Both the position numbers and the translations under genes were made by a program. Shown here piece after piece: positions 5,557 through 12,280 of a stretch of 12,367 bases of DNA. Each line of letters starts with the position of its first letter. Within the stretch, counting starts at the first letter, position 1. The stretch is from an uncultured Sutterella sp. (GTDB lineage: Bacteria; Pseudomonadota; Gammaproteobacteria; Burkholderiales; Burkholderiaceae_F), in assembly GCA_905198475.1 (NCBI GenBank), contig CAJKCQ010000062.1, forward strand, positions 1 through 12,367, written 5' to 3'. The notes beneath the pieces are model-generated. The model was not told the origin of the DNA. It saw only the letters and a program-made list of their open reading frames with translations, and did not search any database.

Positions 5557-6456
5557 ATGGATGCACTGCAGAAGCTCCTCTTTGAGCGCGCGAACGTGCG
5601 CGGCGAGACCGTCGTCTTGGGCGACGAGCTCGAGATGGCCGTGAAGAACCAGAATCTGCCCCTCGCCGCCCGGCGCTTTGCGGGCGAACTCGCCTGCGCG
5701 GCGCTCCTCATCGCCGGCGCCCTGCAGTTCGACGGCGCCGTGGCGCTGCAGATTGAGGGCGACGGCCCGATCCGCCGCGCACTCGCCGAAGTGCGCACCG
5801 GGTTCACCTTCCGCGTGATGGTGGAACTGCGCTCCGATGCGGGCGAAATCGACCCGAACGCTGACCTGAAGACCCTCGTCAACGTCAACGGCCGCGGCCG
5901 CGCCGCGCTCATCCTCGACCGCGCCAACCGCCCGGCCGAGGAGCAGCCCTATCAGGGCGTGGTGCCGCTCGAGGGGAAGAGCTTCGCCGAGGCGCTCGAG
6001 GGCTACTTCGAGCGCTCCGAACAGGTCGAAACGAAGCTCGCGCTCGCCGCGGACGAGCGCGCCGCGGGCGGCATCCTGCTGCAGAAGCTCCCGGGCGAAG
6101 GCGGCCGGCTCCCGAAGGACTACGACCCCGAAGGCTGGAAGCGCGTGCGCATGTTCGCCGACACCGTGAAGAGCGAGGAGCTCCTCACGCTCGCCCCCGA
6201 AGAGGTCAACCGCCGCCTCTTCTGGGAGGAATCGCCCCTCGTGACCTTCGAGGCGGCCCCGAAGTTCGCGTGCTCGTGCTCGCCCGCGCGCTTCGACGAC
6301 ATCGTGCGCTCGCTCGGCGAAAAGGAAGCCGAGGAGGTCGTGAAGGAACAAGGCGGCATCGACATCCGCTGCCGCTTCTGCGGCGCCTCGAAGCACTACG
6401 ACGCGCTCGACGTGAAGACGCTCTTCACGCACGCCGAAGGCCCGCACCGCGCCTGA
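5557..6456 (+). CDS. hslO: Hsp33, redox-activated holdase chaperone
   Basis: Cytoplasmic chaperone that is off when reduced and zinc-bound and switches on under oxidative stress, when its cysteines form disulfides and its linker unfolds. The 299 residues are family length. The four zinc cysteines are C239 and C241 (CSC) and C272 and C275 (CRFC). The 31-residue spacing between C241 and C272 equals that in E. coli (C234 to C265). The N-terminal substrate domain includes QIEGDGPIR (65-73) and VNVNGRGRAAL (108-118). The open frame runs upstream with no family match. The ATG at 5557 is chosen for GGAG 8 nt upstream and the typical start of the fold. It is followed at once by a terminator, so it is probably monocistronic. 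Confidence 0.96.
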   Translation: MDALQKLLFERANVRGETVVLGDELEMAVKNQNLPLAARRFAGELACAALLIAGALQFDGAVALQIEGDGPIRRALAEVRTGFTFRVMVELRSDAGEIDPNADLKTLVNVNGRGRAALILDRANRPAEEQPYQGVVPLEGKSFAEALEGYFERSEQVETKLALAADERAAGGILLQKLPGEGGRLPKDYDPEGWKRVRMFADTVKSEELLTLAPEEVNRRLFWEESPLVTFEAAPKFACSCSPARFDDIVRSLGEKEAEEVVKEQGGIDIRCRFCGASKHYDALDVKTLFTHAEGPHRA

Positions 6457-6480
6457 CGCTCGAACTTCAAGTTGCAGAGA

Positions 6481-6522
6481 AGGCCGTCCGGACGCCTGGC
6501 CGCCCGGGCGGCCTCTTCTTTT
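6481..6522 (+). terminator. Intrinsic terminator after hslO
   Basis: AGGCCGTCCGG (6481-6491) pairs with CCGGGCGGCCT (6504-6514, one G.U pair), followed by CTTCTTTT. The right half also contains a perfect 16-bp palindrome, GGCCGCCCGGGCGGCC (6498-6513), an alternative fold. GTCCGGACGCC is repeated 37 bp apart (6486-6496 and 6523-6533). The hairpin lies between convergent hslO and ftsB. Confidence 0.75.
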
Positions 6523-6540
6523 GTCCGGACGCCAGCGGAA

Positions 6541-6975
6541 TCACTGGCGGCGGTCGCGGGCCTTGGGCGCCCACTGGTTCTTGGGCGCGTGGTAGAGGTC
6601 GGACTTCTTCGCTTCAAACGTGGGCTTCGCGCCCGCCTTGATCACGGGGGCGTCGACGTTGGGCATCGACTCGACCGTGTCGGTCTTCTTCGCGGCCTCC
6701 TCGGTCGTTTCGAGCCGGAAGAGGACTTCGTTCGGGCGGATCATGTTGAGGTCGCGCCGCGCGCGCTCCTCGATCGCGTCCTGGTTGGAGACGAGCGAGG
6801 CGTACTCGGCCTCGAGCTCTCCGTTCGTGCGCCGCAGCTGCTCGTTCTCCGCCTTCTGCACGCGCAGCGACTCCTCGAGCTCATGGAGCCGCTGCCAGCT
6901 CGCGCGTCCCGCCCAGAGCTGATACTGCGCGAAAGTGAGTCCGACGATGAGGATGAGGATGAAGAAGCGGACCAT
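6541..6975 (-). CDS. ftsB: Cell division protein FtsB
   Basis: Bitopic inner-membrane protein of the FtsQ-FtsL-FtsB divisome subcomplex, which signals activation of septal peptidoglycan synthesis. One membrane span lies at about residues 2-20, followed by the family's W-x-G junction (LWAGR, 20-24). A periplasmic coiled coil runs over about 27-75 and includes the characteristic NQDAIEERARRDLNMIRPNEVLFRL block (from about 63 to 87). E. coli FtsB is 103 residues and this protein is 144. The extra ~50 residues after RLE are Lys/Pro/Ala-rich and look disordered. The gene lies 158 bp downstream of eno, the usual betaproteobacterial position. No clear ribosome site precedes the ATG. Confidence 0.92.
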   Translation of the reverse strand: MVRFFILILIVGLTFAQYQLWAGRASWQRLHELEESLRVQKAENEQLRRTNGELEAEYASLVSNQDAIEERARRDLNMIRPNEVLFRLETTEEAAKKTDTVESMPNVDAPVIKAGAKPTFEAKKSDLYHAPKNQWAPKARDRRQ

Positions 6976-7133
6976 GCGGAAGGCCTGGGAGGAAGGAGTG
7001 CGGCGGAAATGAAGACGGGCGCCCGGCGCGGAAGGAAGCGTGCTCCTTCTGCTCTGGACGCCCGTTCTTCGACCCGGAGGGGAAGCTTAAACCAAGGCGG
7101 GCCCCGGGTTCATCCTCCCCTGCGGGAGCCGGA
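6976..7133. repeat. eno-ftsB gap with nested inverted repeats
   Basis: A long imperfect inverted repeat joins GAAGACGGGCG (7011-7021) with CGCCCGTTCTTC (7059-7070), with one bulged base, and encloses GAAGGA/TCCTTC (7031-7036 and 7044-7049). A short CTCCC/GGGAG hairpin (7115-7119 and 7124-7128) lies directly after the eno stop. On the minus strand the large structure is followed by only a weak T-rich stretch. It may be a partial terminator or mRNA-processing stem separating eno from ftsB. Confidence 0.45.
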
Positions 7134-8423
7134 TCAACCGCGCAGCGCGCGGAAGGCGCGGCGGCCCGGGTAGTAGGCGACGCCTTCGAGGTGCTCCTCG
7201 ATGCGCAGCAGCTGGTTGTACTTCGCCATGCGGTCCGAGCGGCTCATCGAGCCGGTCTTGATCTGGCCGGCGTTGAGGCCCACGGCGATGTCGGCGATCG
7301 TGCTGTCCTCCGTCTCGCCCGAGCGGTGCGAGATGACGGCGGTGTAGGCGTTCGACTTCGCGAGGTTCACCGCCTCGAAGGTCTCCGACAGGGTGCCGAT
7401 CTGGTTCACCTTGACGAGGATCGAGTTCGCGACGCCGCGCTCGATGCCCTCGCGCAGGATCTTCGGGTTGGTGACGAAGAGGTCGTCGCCCACGAGCTGC
7501 ACCTGGTTGCCGAGCGCCGCGGTGAGCTTCGCCCAGCCCTCCCAGTCGCCCTCGGCCATGCCGTCTTCGATCGAGATGATCGGATAGCGACGGCACCAGT
7601 CGGCGAGGACGCCGATCCAGTCCTCCTGCGTGAGCGCGTCGCCCGTGGACTTCTTCATCACGTAGCGGCCGTCCTCGAAGAACTCCGACGAGGCGCAGTC
7701 GAGCGCGAGGCAGACGTCGCGGCCCGGTTCGTACCCCGCGGCGCTGATGGCGTCGAGGATGAGGTTGAGGGCCTCTTCATGCGAGCCGATCACCGGGGCG
7801 AAGCCACCCTCGTCGCCCACGGCCGTAGAGAGGCCGCGGCCGTTGACGATCTTCTTGAGGGCGTGGAAGGTCTCGGCGCCGCAGCGCAGCGCTTCGCGGA
7901 AGCTCTCGGCCCCGACCGGGACGATCATGAACTCCTGCAGGTCGAGGTTGTTGTTCGCGTGGGCGCCGCCGTTGATGACGTTCATCATCGGGACGGGGAG
8001 CGTCACGGCGCCCGTGCCGCCGAAGTAGCGGTAGAGCGGCAGGCCCGTTTCCTGAGCGGCCGCGCGCGCGACCGCCATCGAGACGGCGAGGATCGCGTTG
8101 GCGCCGAGGCGGCTCTTGTTCTCCGTGCCGTCGAGATCGATCATCAGGCGGTCGATGAACTCCTGATCGGACGCTTCAAGCCCGATCACGGCGTCGGCGA
8201 TCTCGCCCGAAACGTTGCCCGCGGCCTTGAGGACGCCCTTGCCGCCGTAGCGTTCGGCGTCGCCGTCGCGCAGCTCGATCGCCTCACGCACGCCCGTCGA
8301 GGCGCCCGAAGGCACGGCGGCGGTGGCGATGCAACCGCTCTCGAGCCACACCTCGGCTTCAACGGTCGGGTTGCCGCGGCTGTCAAGAACCTCGCGGCCG
8401 ATCACATCGATAATGGCGCTCAT
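7134..8423 (-). CDS. eno: Enolase
   Basis: Converts 2-phosphoglycerate to phosphoenolpyruvate in glycolysis and the reverse in gluconeogenesis; also commonly a degradosome partner. The 429 residues are full length. Visible residues are the mobile loop SGASTG (39-44), H155 (NGGAH), E205 (VGDEGG), metal ligands D242, E286 (SIEDGM) and D313 (VGDDLF), catalytic base K338 (LVKVNQIGT), HRSGE (366-370) and K389. The AGAGGT ribosome site lies 8 nt before the ATG. It sits between kdsA and ftsB in the conserved betaproteobacterial order. Confidence 0.98.
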   Translation of the reverse strand: MSAIIDVIGREVLDSRGNPTVEAEVWLESGCIATAAVPSGASTGVREAIELRDGDAERYGGKGVLKAAGNVSGEIADAVIGLEASDQEFIDRLMIDLDGTENKSRLGANAILAVSMAVARAAAQETGLPLYRYFGGTGAVTLPVPMMNVINGGAHANNNLDLQEFMIVPVGAESFREALRCGAETFHALKKIVNGRGLSTAVGDEGGFAPVIGSHEEALNLILDAISAAGYEPGRDVCLALDCASSEFFEDGRYVMKKSTGDALTQEDWIGVLADWCRRYPIISIEDGMAEGDWEGWAKLTAALGNQVQLVGDDLFVTNPKILREGIERGVANSILVKVNQIGTLSETFEAVNLAKSNAYTAVISHRSGETEDSTIADIAVGLNAGQIKTGSMSRSDRMAKYNQLLRIEEHLEGVAYYPGRRAFRALRG

Positions 8424-8461
8424 TGCTAAAAACCTCTAATGGGTTGATGGCGGCGCAGACC

Positions 8462-8486
8462 GCGGCGGCTCGAAGAGACCCGCCGC
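8462..8486. repeat. Hairpin in the kdsA-eno gap
   Basis: GCGGCGG (8462-8468) and CCGCCGC (8480-8486) form a 7-bp stem, with CTC/GAG able to extend it inside. There is no T-run on the minus strand. It lies between the kdsA stop and the eno ribosome site, where it could moderate readthrough or protect transcript ends. Confidence 0.5.
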
Positions 8487-8511
8487 ACCTCCCGCATCCG
8501 CCGGGGAAAAA

Positions 8512-9366
8512 TCAGACGAAGTCCTCTTCGAGGTACGGACGCGCCTTCACGAGGCGGTCGATCTCGACGAGTTCAGAGAGAAGGTCGCGCATGCGCTCGA
8601 GCGGCACGGCGTTGGGGCCGTCCGAGAGGGCGTGCGCCGGATCCGGGTGCGTCTCCATGAAGAAGCCCGCGACGCCCACGGCGCACGCGGCACGCGCGAG
8701 CACCGGAACGAACTGGCGCTGGCCGCCCGAGTTCGTGCCGTTGCCGCCGGGGAGCTGCACGGAGTGCGTCGCGTCCATCACGACGGGCGCGCCCGTGGCG
8801 CGCATGATCGCGAGACCGCGCATGTCGGAGACGAGGTTGCCGTAGCCGAAGCTCGCGCCGCGCTCGCAGCACATGAAGCGGTCCGGGTCGAGCCCGACCT
8901 CAAGGGCGGCAGCGCGCGCCTTGCCGATCACGTTCACCATGTCGCCCGGGGCGAGGAACTGGCCCTTCTTGATGTTCACCGGGCGCCCGGACTGCGCGCA
9001 GGCGCGGATGAAGTCGGTCTGGCGGCAGAGGAAGGCCGGGGTCTGGAGCACGTCCACGGAGGCGGCGACCTCGGGGACCTCGTCGGCCGTGTGCACGTCG
9101 GTGAGGACCGGCACGCCCACGGTCTCGCGGACCTTGCGCAGAATCTCGAGCCCGCGCTCGATGCCGAGTCCGCGGAAGCTCTTCCCGGACGTGCGGTTCG
9201 CCTTGTCGTAGCTCGCCTTGAAGATGTAGGGGATGCCGAGTTCGCCGGTGATCTCCTTCATCCGGCCGGCGATGTCGATCGCCATCTCCTCGCCCTCGAT
9301 GACGCAGGGACCGGCGATCAGGAAGAACGGCCGGCGCGCGCCGACCTCATAACCACAAAGCTGCAA
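8512..9366 (-). CDS. kdsA: 3-deoxy-8-phosphooctulonate (Kdo8P) synthase, TTG start
   Basis: Condenses arabinose 5-phosphate with phosphoenolpyruvate to Kdo8P, the committed step to lipopolysaccharide Kdo. The 284 residues are full length. PEP and phosphate motifs are KASYDKANRTSGKSFRG (50-66), TDVH (89-92), NIKKGQF (131-137) and DATHSVQLPGG (198-208). C21 in IAGPCVIE, H201, E238 (METH) and D249 (SDGPN) match the metal ligands C11, H185, E222 and D233 of the Aquifex enzyme, and the 37- and 11-residue spacings between the last three are identical. This puts it in the metal-dependent class; the metal-independent E. coli enzyme has Asn at that Cys. The start is TTG. The N-terminus MQLCGYEVG aligns with MKLCGFEVG of Burkholderia KdsA, and GGAGG lies 6 nt upstream. 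Confidence 0.96.
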   Translation of the reverse strand: MQLCGYEVGARRPFFLIAGPCVIEGEEMAIDIAGRMKEITGELGIPYIFKASYDKANRTSGKSFRGLGIERGLEILRKVRETVGVPVLTDVHTADEVPEVAASVDVLQTPAFLCRQTDFIRACAQSGRPVNIKKGQFLAPGDMVNVIGKARAAALEVGLDPDRFMCCERGASFGYGNLVSDMRGLAIMRATGAPVVMDATHSVQLPGGNGTNSGGQRQFVPVLARAACAVGVAGFFMETHPDPAHALSDGPNAVPLERMRDLLSELVEIDRLVKARPYLEEDFV

Positions 9367-9377
9367 GACGAGCCTCC
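9366..9377 (-). promoter_or_regulatory. kdsA: Ribosome binding site deciding the TTG start of kdsA
   Basis: On the minus strand GGAGG (9373-9377) precedes the TTG codon (9364-9366) by 6 nt. No in-frame ATG lies nearby upstream, and the next Met (residue 28) would delete the first strand and the PEP-site Cys. Confidence 0.8.
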
Positions 9378-9402
9378 AGAAACGGGGGTGGTTGCTTTAT
9401 GA

Positions 9403-9434
9403 ACCGGCCGGGGGTGGTGAAGCCTCCGGCCGGT
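9403..9434. repeat. Perfect 9-bp inverted repeat between pyrG and kdsA
   Basis: ACCGGCCGG (9403-9411) and CCGGCCGGT (9426-9434) flank a 14-nt loop that may pair further inside (GGG/CCT). It lies between the pyrG stop and the kdsA ribosome site. The minus-strand 3' side has no T-run, so it is more likely a processing or partial-polarity hairpin than a full terminator. Confidence 0.6.
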
Positions 9435-9456
9435 GACTGTCAGGTTGACTGTTCGA

Positions 9457-11109
9457 TCAGGCGTCGGCCTCTTCGGCCTCGTGGTGCTTCACGGCCGCCT
9501 CGATGTAGGCCTTGAAGAGCGGATGACCAAAGCGCGGGTTCGACGTGAATTCCGGATGGAACTGAACGGCGAAGAAGAACGGATGATCCGGGAGCTCCAT
9601 CATTTCGGGGAGGTGCTCGCCCGGGGTCTTCGCCGAGATCACCATGCCCTTCTCCTCGAACTGCGCGACGTAGGAGTTGTTCACCTCGTAGCGGTGGCGG
9701 TGACGTTCGGCGACGACGTCGCCGTAGATCTTGTGGCCGAGCGTGTTGGGCGCGACCGGAACCTCCTGACGGCCGAGACGCATCGTGCCGCCGAGGTCGG
9801 AGGATTCGTCGCGGTGCTGCACGTGGCCCGAGCGGTCCTTCCACTCCGTGAGGAGTGCGACGACCGGGTGCGGCGTGTCCGGATCGAGTTCGGTCGAGTT
9901 GGCGCCGCCGAGCCCGCAGACGTGGCGCGCGAATTCGATCACCGCGCACTGCATGCCGAGGCAGATGCCGAGGAACGGAATCTTGTTGACGCGGGCGTAT
10001 TCGATCGCCTTGATCATGCCCTCGGTGCCGCGCTTGCCGAAGCCGCCCGGAACGAGGATGCCGTCGAGGCCTTCGAGCTGCGCCGTCCCCTCCTCCTCGA
10101 TCTTCGTGGAGTCGATGAACTTCGTGACGACCTTGGTGTGGGTGTGGATGCCCGCGTGCGTGAGCGCTTCGTTGAGCGACTTGTAGCTGTCGGCGTAGTC
10201 GACGTACTTGCCCACCATGCCGATCGTCACGGTGTGCTGCGGGTTCTTGAGGCGATCGACGATGTTCTGCCAGGCCGAGAGGTCGGCGGGCTTCGTCTCA
10301 AGGCCGAGCTTCTTGCAGACGAGCTCGTCGAGGTGCTGCGCATGGAGCATGAGCGGCACTTCATAGATGGTCGAGGCGTCGGCGACGCTGATCACGCAGT
10401 CCATCGGCACGTTGGCGAAGAGCGAGATCTTCGCGCGCTCGCCTTCGGGAACCATGCGCTCGGCGCGGCAAAGGAGGATGTCCGGATAGACGCCTTCTTC
10501 GCGCAGGCGCTGCACGGAGTGCTGCGTGGGCTTGGTCTTGAGTTCGCCCGCCGAGGCGATCCACGGGCAGAGCGTGAGGTGGATGAAGCAGGTGTTGTTG
10601 CGGCCGACGCGGAAGGACATCTGGCGCACGGCTTCGACGAAGGGAAGCGACTCGATGTCGCCCACCGTGCCGCCGATCTCGACGACGCAGACGTCGGGCT
10701 TGCCGTCCCAGGTGGAGGCCGCGCCGCGGGCGATGAACTCCTGAATCTCGTTGGTGATGTGCGGAATCACCTGCACGGTCTTGCCGAGGTATTCGCCGCG
10801 GCGCTCCTTGCGCAGCACGCTCTCGTAGATCTGGCCCGACGTGAAGTTGTTGGGCTTGTGCATCTTCGTCGAGATGAAGCGCTCGTAGTGGCCGAGGTCG
10901 AGGTCGGTCTCGGCGCCATCCTCCGTCACGAAGACTTCGCCGTGCTGGAAGGGCGACATCGTGCCCGGGTCCACGTTGATGTAGGGATCGAGCTTGATCA
11001 TCGTGACCTTGAGGCCGCGCGATTCAAGGATGGCCGCAAGCGAAGCGGCGGCGATGCCCTTGCCGAGAGAGGACACAACGCCGCCGGTGACAAATACGTA
11101 CTTGGTCAT
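9457..11109 (-). CDS. pyrG: CTP synthase
   Basis: Makes CTP from UTP, ATP and glutamine, the last step of pyrimidine nucleotide synthesis. The 550 residues form two full domains. The N-terminal amidoligase starts TKYVFVTGGVVSSLGKG with the P-loop, followed by KLDPYINVDPGTMSP (39-53), the Mg/UTP segment EDGAETDLDLGHYERF (63-78) and KTKPTQHS (191-198). The C-terminal class I glutaminase domain has nucleophile C383 in GICLGMQ, preceded by the oxyanion segment LVPGGFG (352-358), and H518 with E520 in FHPEF. The start matches the family; the ribosome site is weak (TTGGAAC). It is the first gene of the minus-strand run pyrG-kdsA-eno-ftsB and is preceded by a good -10 element. Confidence 0.98.
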   Translation of the reverse strand: MTKYVFVTGGVVSSLGKGIAAASLAAILESRGLKVTMIKLDPYINVDPGTMSPFQHGEVFVTEDGAETDLDLGHYERFISTKMHKPNNFTSGQIYESVLRKERRGEYLGKTVQVIPHITNEIQEFIARGAASTWDGKPDVCVVEIGGTVGDIESLPFVEAVRQMSFRVGRNNTCFIHLTLCPWIASAGELKTKPTQHSVQRLREEGVYPDILLCRAERMVPEGERAKISLFANVPMDCVISVADASTIYEVPLMLHAQHLDELVCKKLGLETKPADLSAWQNIVDRLKNPQHTVTIGMVGKYVDYADSYKSLNEALTHAGIHTHTKVVTKFIDSTKIEEEGTAQLEGLDGILVPGGFGKRGTEGMIKAIEYARVNKIPFLGICLGMQCAVIEFARHVCGLGGANSTELDPDTPHPVVALLTEWKDRSGHVQHRDESSDLGGTMRLGRQEVPVAPNTLGHKIYGDVVAERHRHRYEVNNSYVAQFEEKGMVISAKTPGEHLPEMMELPDHPFFFAVQFHPEFTSNPRFGHPLFKAYIEAAVKHHEAEEADA

Positions 11110-11154
11110 GGTTCCAACCGAGAGGATTGACGGGGGATTAAAAACGAAGCCGGG

Positions 11155-11160
11155 ATTATA
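11155..11160 (-). promoter_or_regulatory. Predicted -10 element of pyrG
   Basis: A perfect TATAAT on the minus strand lies about 45 bp upstream of the pyrG ATG. No strong -35 is seen at 16-18 bp. It is the likely promoter for pyrG and possibly for the downstream cluster. Confidence 0.5.
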
Positions 11161-11214
11161 AGCGGGGCCGGAGCGCCGTTCGACCGGAGTGCGCCGCCGC
11201 TGATGCCGGAACTG

Positions 11215-11231
11215 CGCCGCCCGGGGCGGCG
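11215..11231. repeat. GC-rich hairpin between the hydrolase and pyrG
   Basis: CGCCGCC (11215-11221) and GGCGGCG (11225-11231) form a 7-bp stem with a 3-nt loop, overlapping an alternative GGCGG/CCGCC stem. It lies upstream of the pyrG promoter and downstream of the hydrolase stop (both minus strand). It may end the hydrolase transcript, although no T-run follows. Confidence 0.4.
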
Positions 11232-11315
11232 GGCCGCCCGCTTGGACGAACGCACTCAGTCCGACATTTTAAGATCTTTCCCTTAGTTTTCCGAAGTCTT
11301 TCGCGGCGCGGGCTT

Positions 11316-12248
11316 CTACTCCGACGCCGGATGGAGCGCGGAGCCCGCCTCGGGCTTCGCGGGGAAGAGCTTCTTCAGGGCGTCGAAGATCCCCGGAAGG
11401 GCGATCGAGCCGTGCACCTCCTCGTGGAAGAAGCGGATCGAGGTGCGCACGCCCTGCTCGTTCAGAACGGGAAAAGCCTTGGCTCGCAGGTCGTCGGCGC
11501 GCGCGAGGTGGTAGCTGGTTTCGGGCCGCGTCTGCGCGGCGAAGGCGACGTAGAGCTCCGGCGCGGGCTTCTCGACCGTGCGGGCGCCCGCCCTGACGGC
11601 GCGGGCCACCACGACGCCGCGGTCCCACCAGAGGCTCGGGTCGATCGCGGCGTAGCCGTCGAAGGCGTTCGGGTGCCAGAGGAGCACGTTCAGCGTGAAG
11701 AGCCCCGCATAGGAGTGGCCGATGAGCACGCGGCGCGCGACGCGGGTGTTCTGCGGCAGGTGCGATTCGACCGACGCGCGCAGCTCCGTCGTGAGGAAGT
11801 GGTAGAAGGACTCGGCGCCGCCCCCGACCTCCTTCGCGTTTTCGTCGACGGTGCCGTCGCGCCGGGCGTTCGAGGCCGTCGGCGTGAAGTCCTGCGTGCG
11901 GTCGCCGCTCACGACGCCCACCACGACGGTGGGCCCCAACGAAGAGAGGCGCGAGCCCTCGAGAAAGGACGTGAAGGCCGCCGTCGACGCGAAGAGCTTT
12001 TCGCCGTCGAGCACGTAGACCACCGTGACGCTCTCCGGGGGCGTTTCGCCCGCAAACGCCGTCGGGATGCGCATCCAGTATTCGCGCTCCTCGGCGAGGA
12101 GCCCGGAGTGGATCCGGTGCGATTCGCCGAGCAAAAGCGGCGCCGCCGAGGCTGAGGAAAGCACGGAGAGGCCGCCCGGCGCGGCCGCGGCCGGGAGGGC
12201 CGCCGCCGCCCAAAGGGCGAAGATGAGAGGCAGAAACTTTGGGAGCAT
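11316..12248 (-). CDS. Exported alpha/beta-hydrolase, esterase D/COG2819-like
   Basis: Predicted periplasmic or secreted serine hydrolase of 310 residues. The N-terminus is a Sec signal peptide: MLPK, a hydrophobic core (5-18), then an AAAA stretch with likely cleavage near residue 23. The mature domain has VVYVLDGEKLF (76-86), the nucleophile elbow IGHSYAG with S179, IDPSLWW (202-208), and a C-terminal VHGSIALPGIFDALKKLF block with H279 as the likely catalytic His. This layout fits the putative-esterase family that includes Fes/IroE-like siderophore esterases and COG2819. The substrate cannot be assigned, and there are no siderophore genes nearby. No ribosome site is clear, and only 32 bp separate the ATG from the probable insertion-element end upstream, so its native promoter may have been replaced. 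Confidence 0.82.
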   Translation of the reverse strand: MLPKFLPLIFALWAAAALPAAAAPGGLSVLSSASAAPLLLGESHRIHSGLLAEEREYWMRIPTAFAGETPPESVTVVYVLDGEKLFASTAAFTSFLEGSRLSSLGPTVVVGVVSGDRTQDFTPTASNARRDGTVDENAKEVGGGAESFYHFLTTELRASVESHLPQNTRVARRVLIGHSYAGLFTLNVLLWHPNAFDGYAAIDPSLWWDRGVVVARAVRAGARTVEKPAPELYVAFAAQTRPETSYHLARADDLRAKAFPVLNEQGVRTSIRFFHEEVHGSIALPGIFDALKKLFPAKPEAGSALHPASE

Positions 12249-12280
12249 TCGGAAAATCGAGGGCGTGGATCGTTCGTATT

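Noticed and set aside
7191..8429. A 412-codon plus-strand open frame opposite eno
   Set aside because: Antisense shadow of enolase with no recognisable domain.
9433..11130. A 565-codon plus-strand open frame opposite pyrG
   Set aside because: It is the antisense of CTP synthase. The product is Val/Arg/Glu/His-rich with no motifs, a typical high-GC shadow frame.
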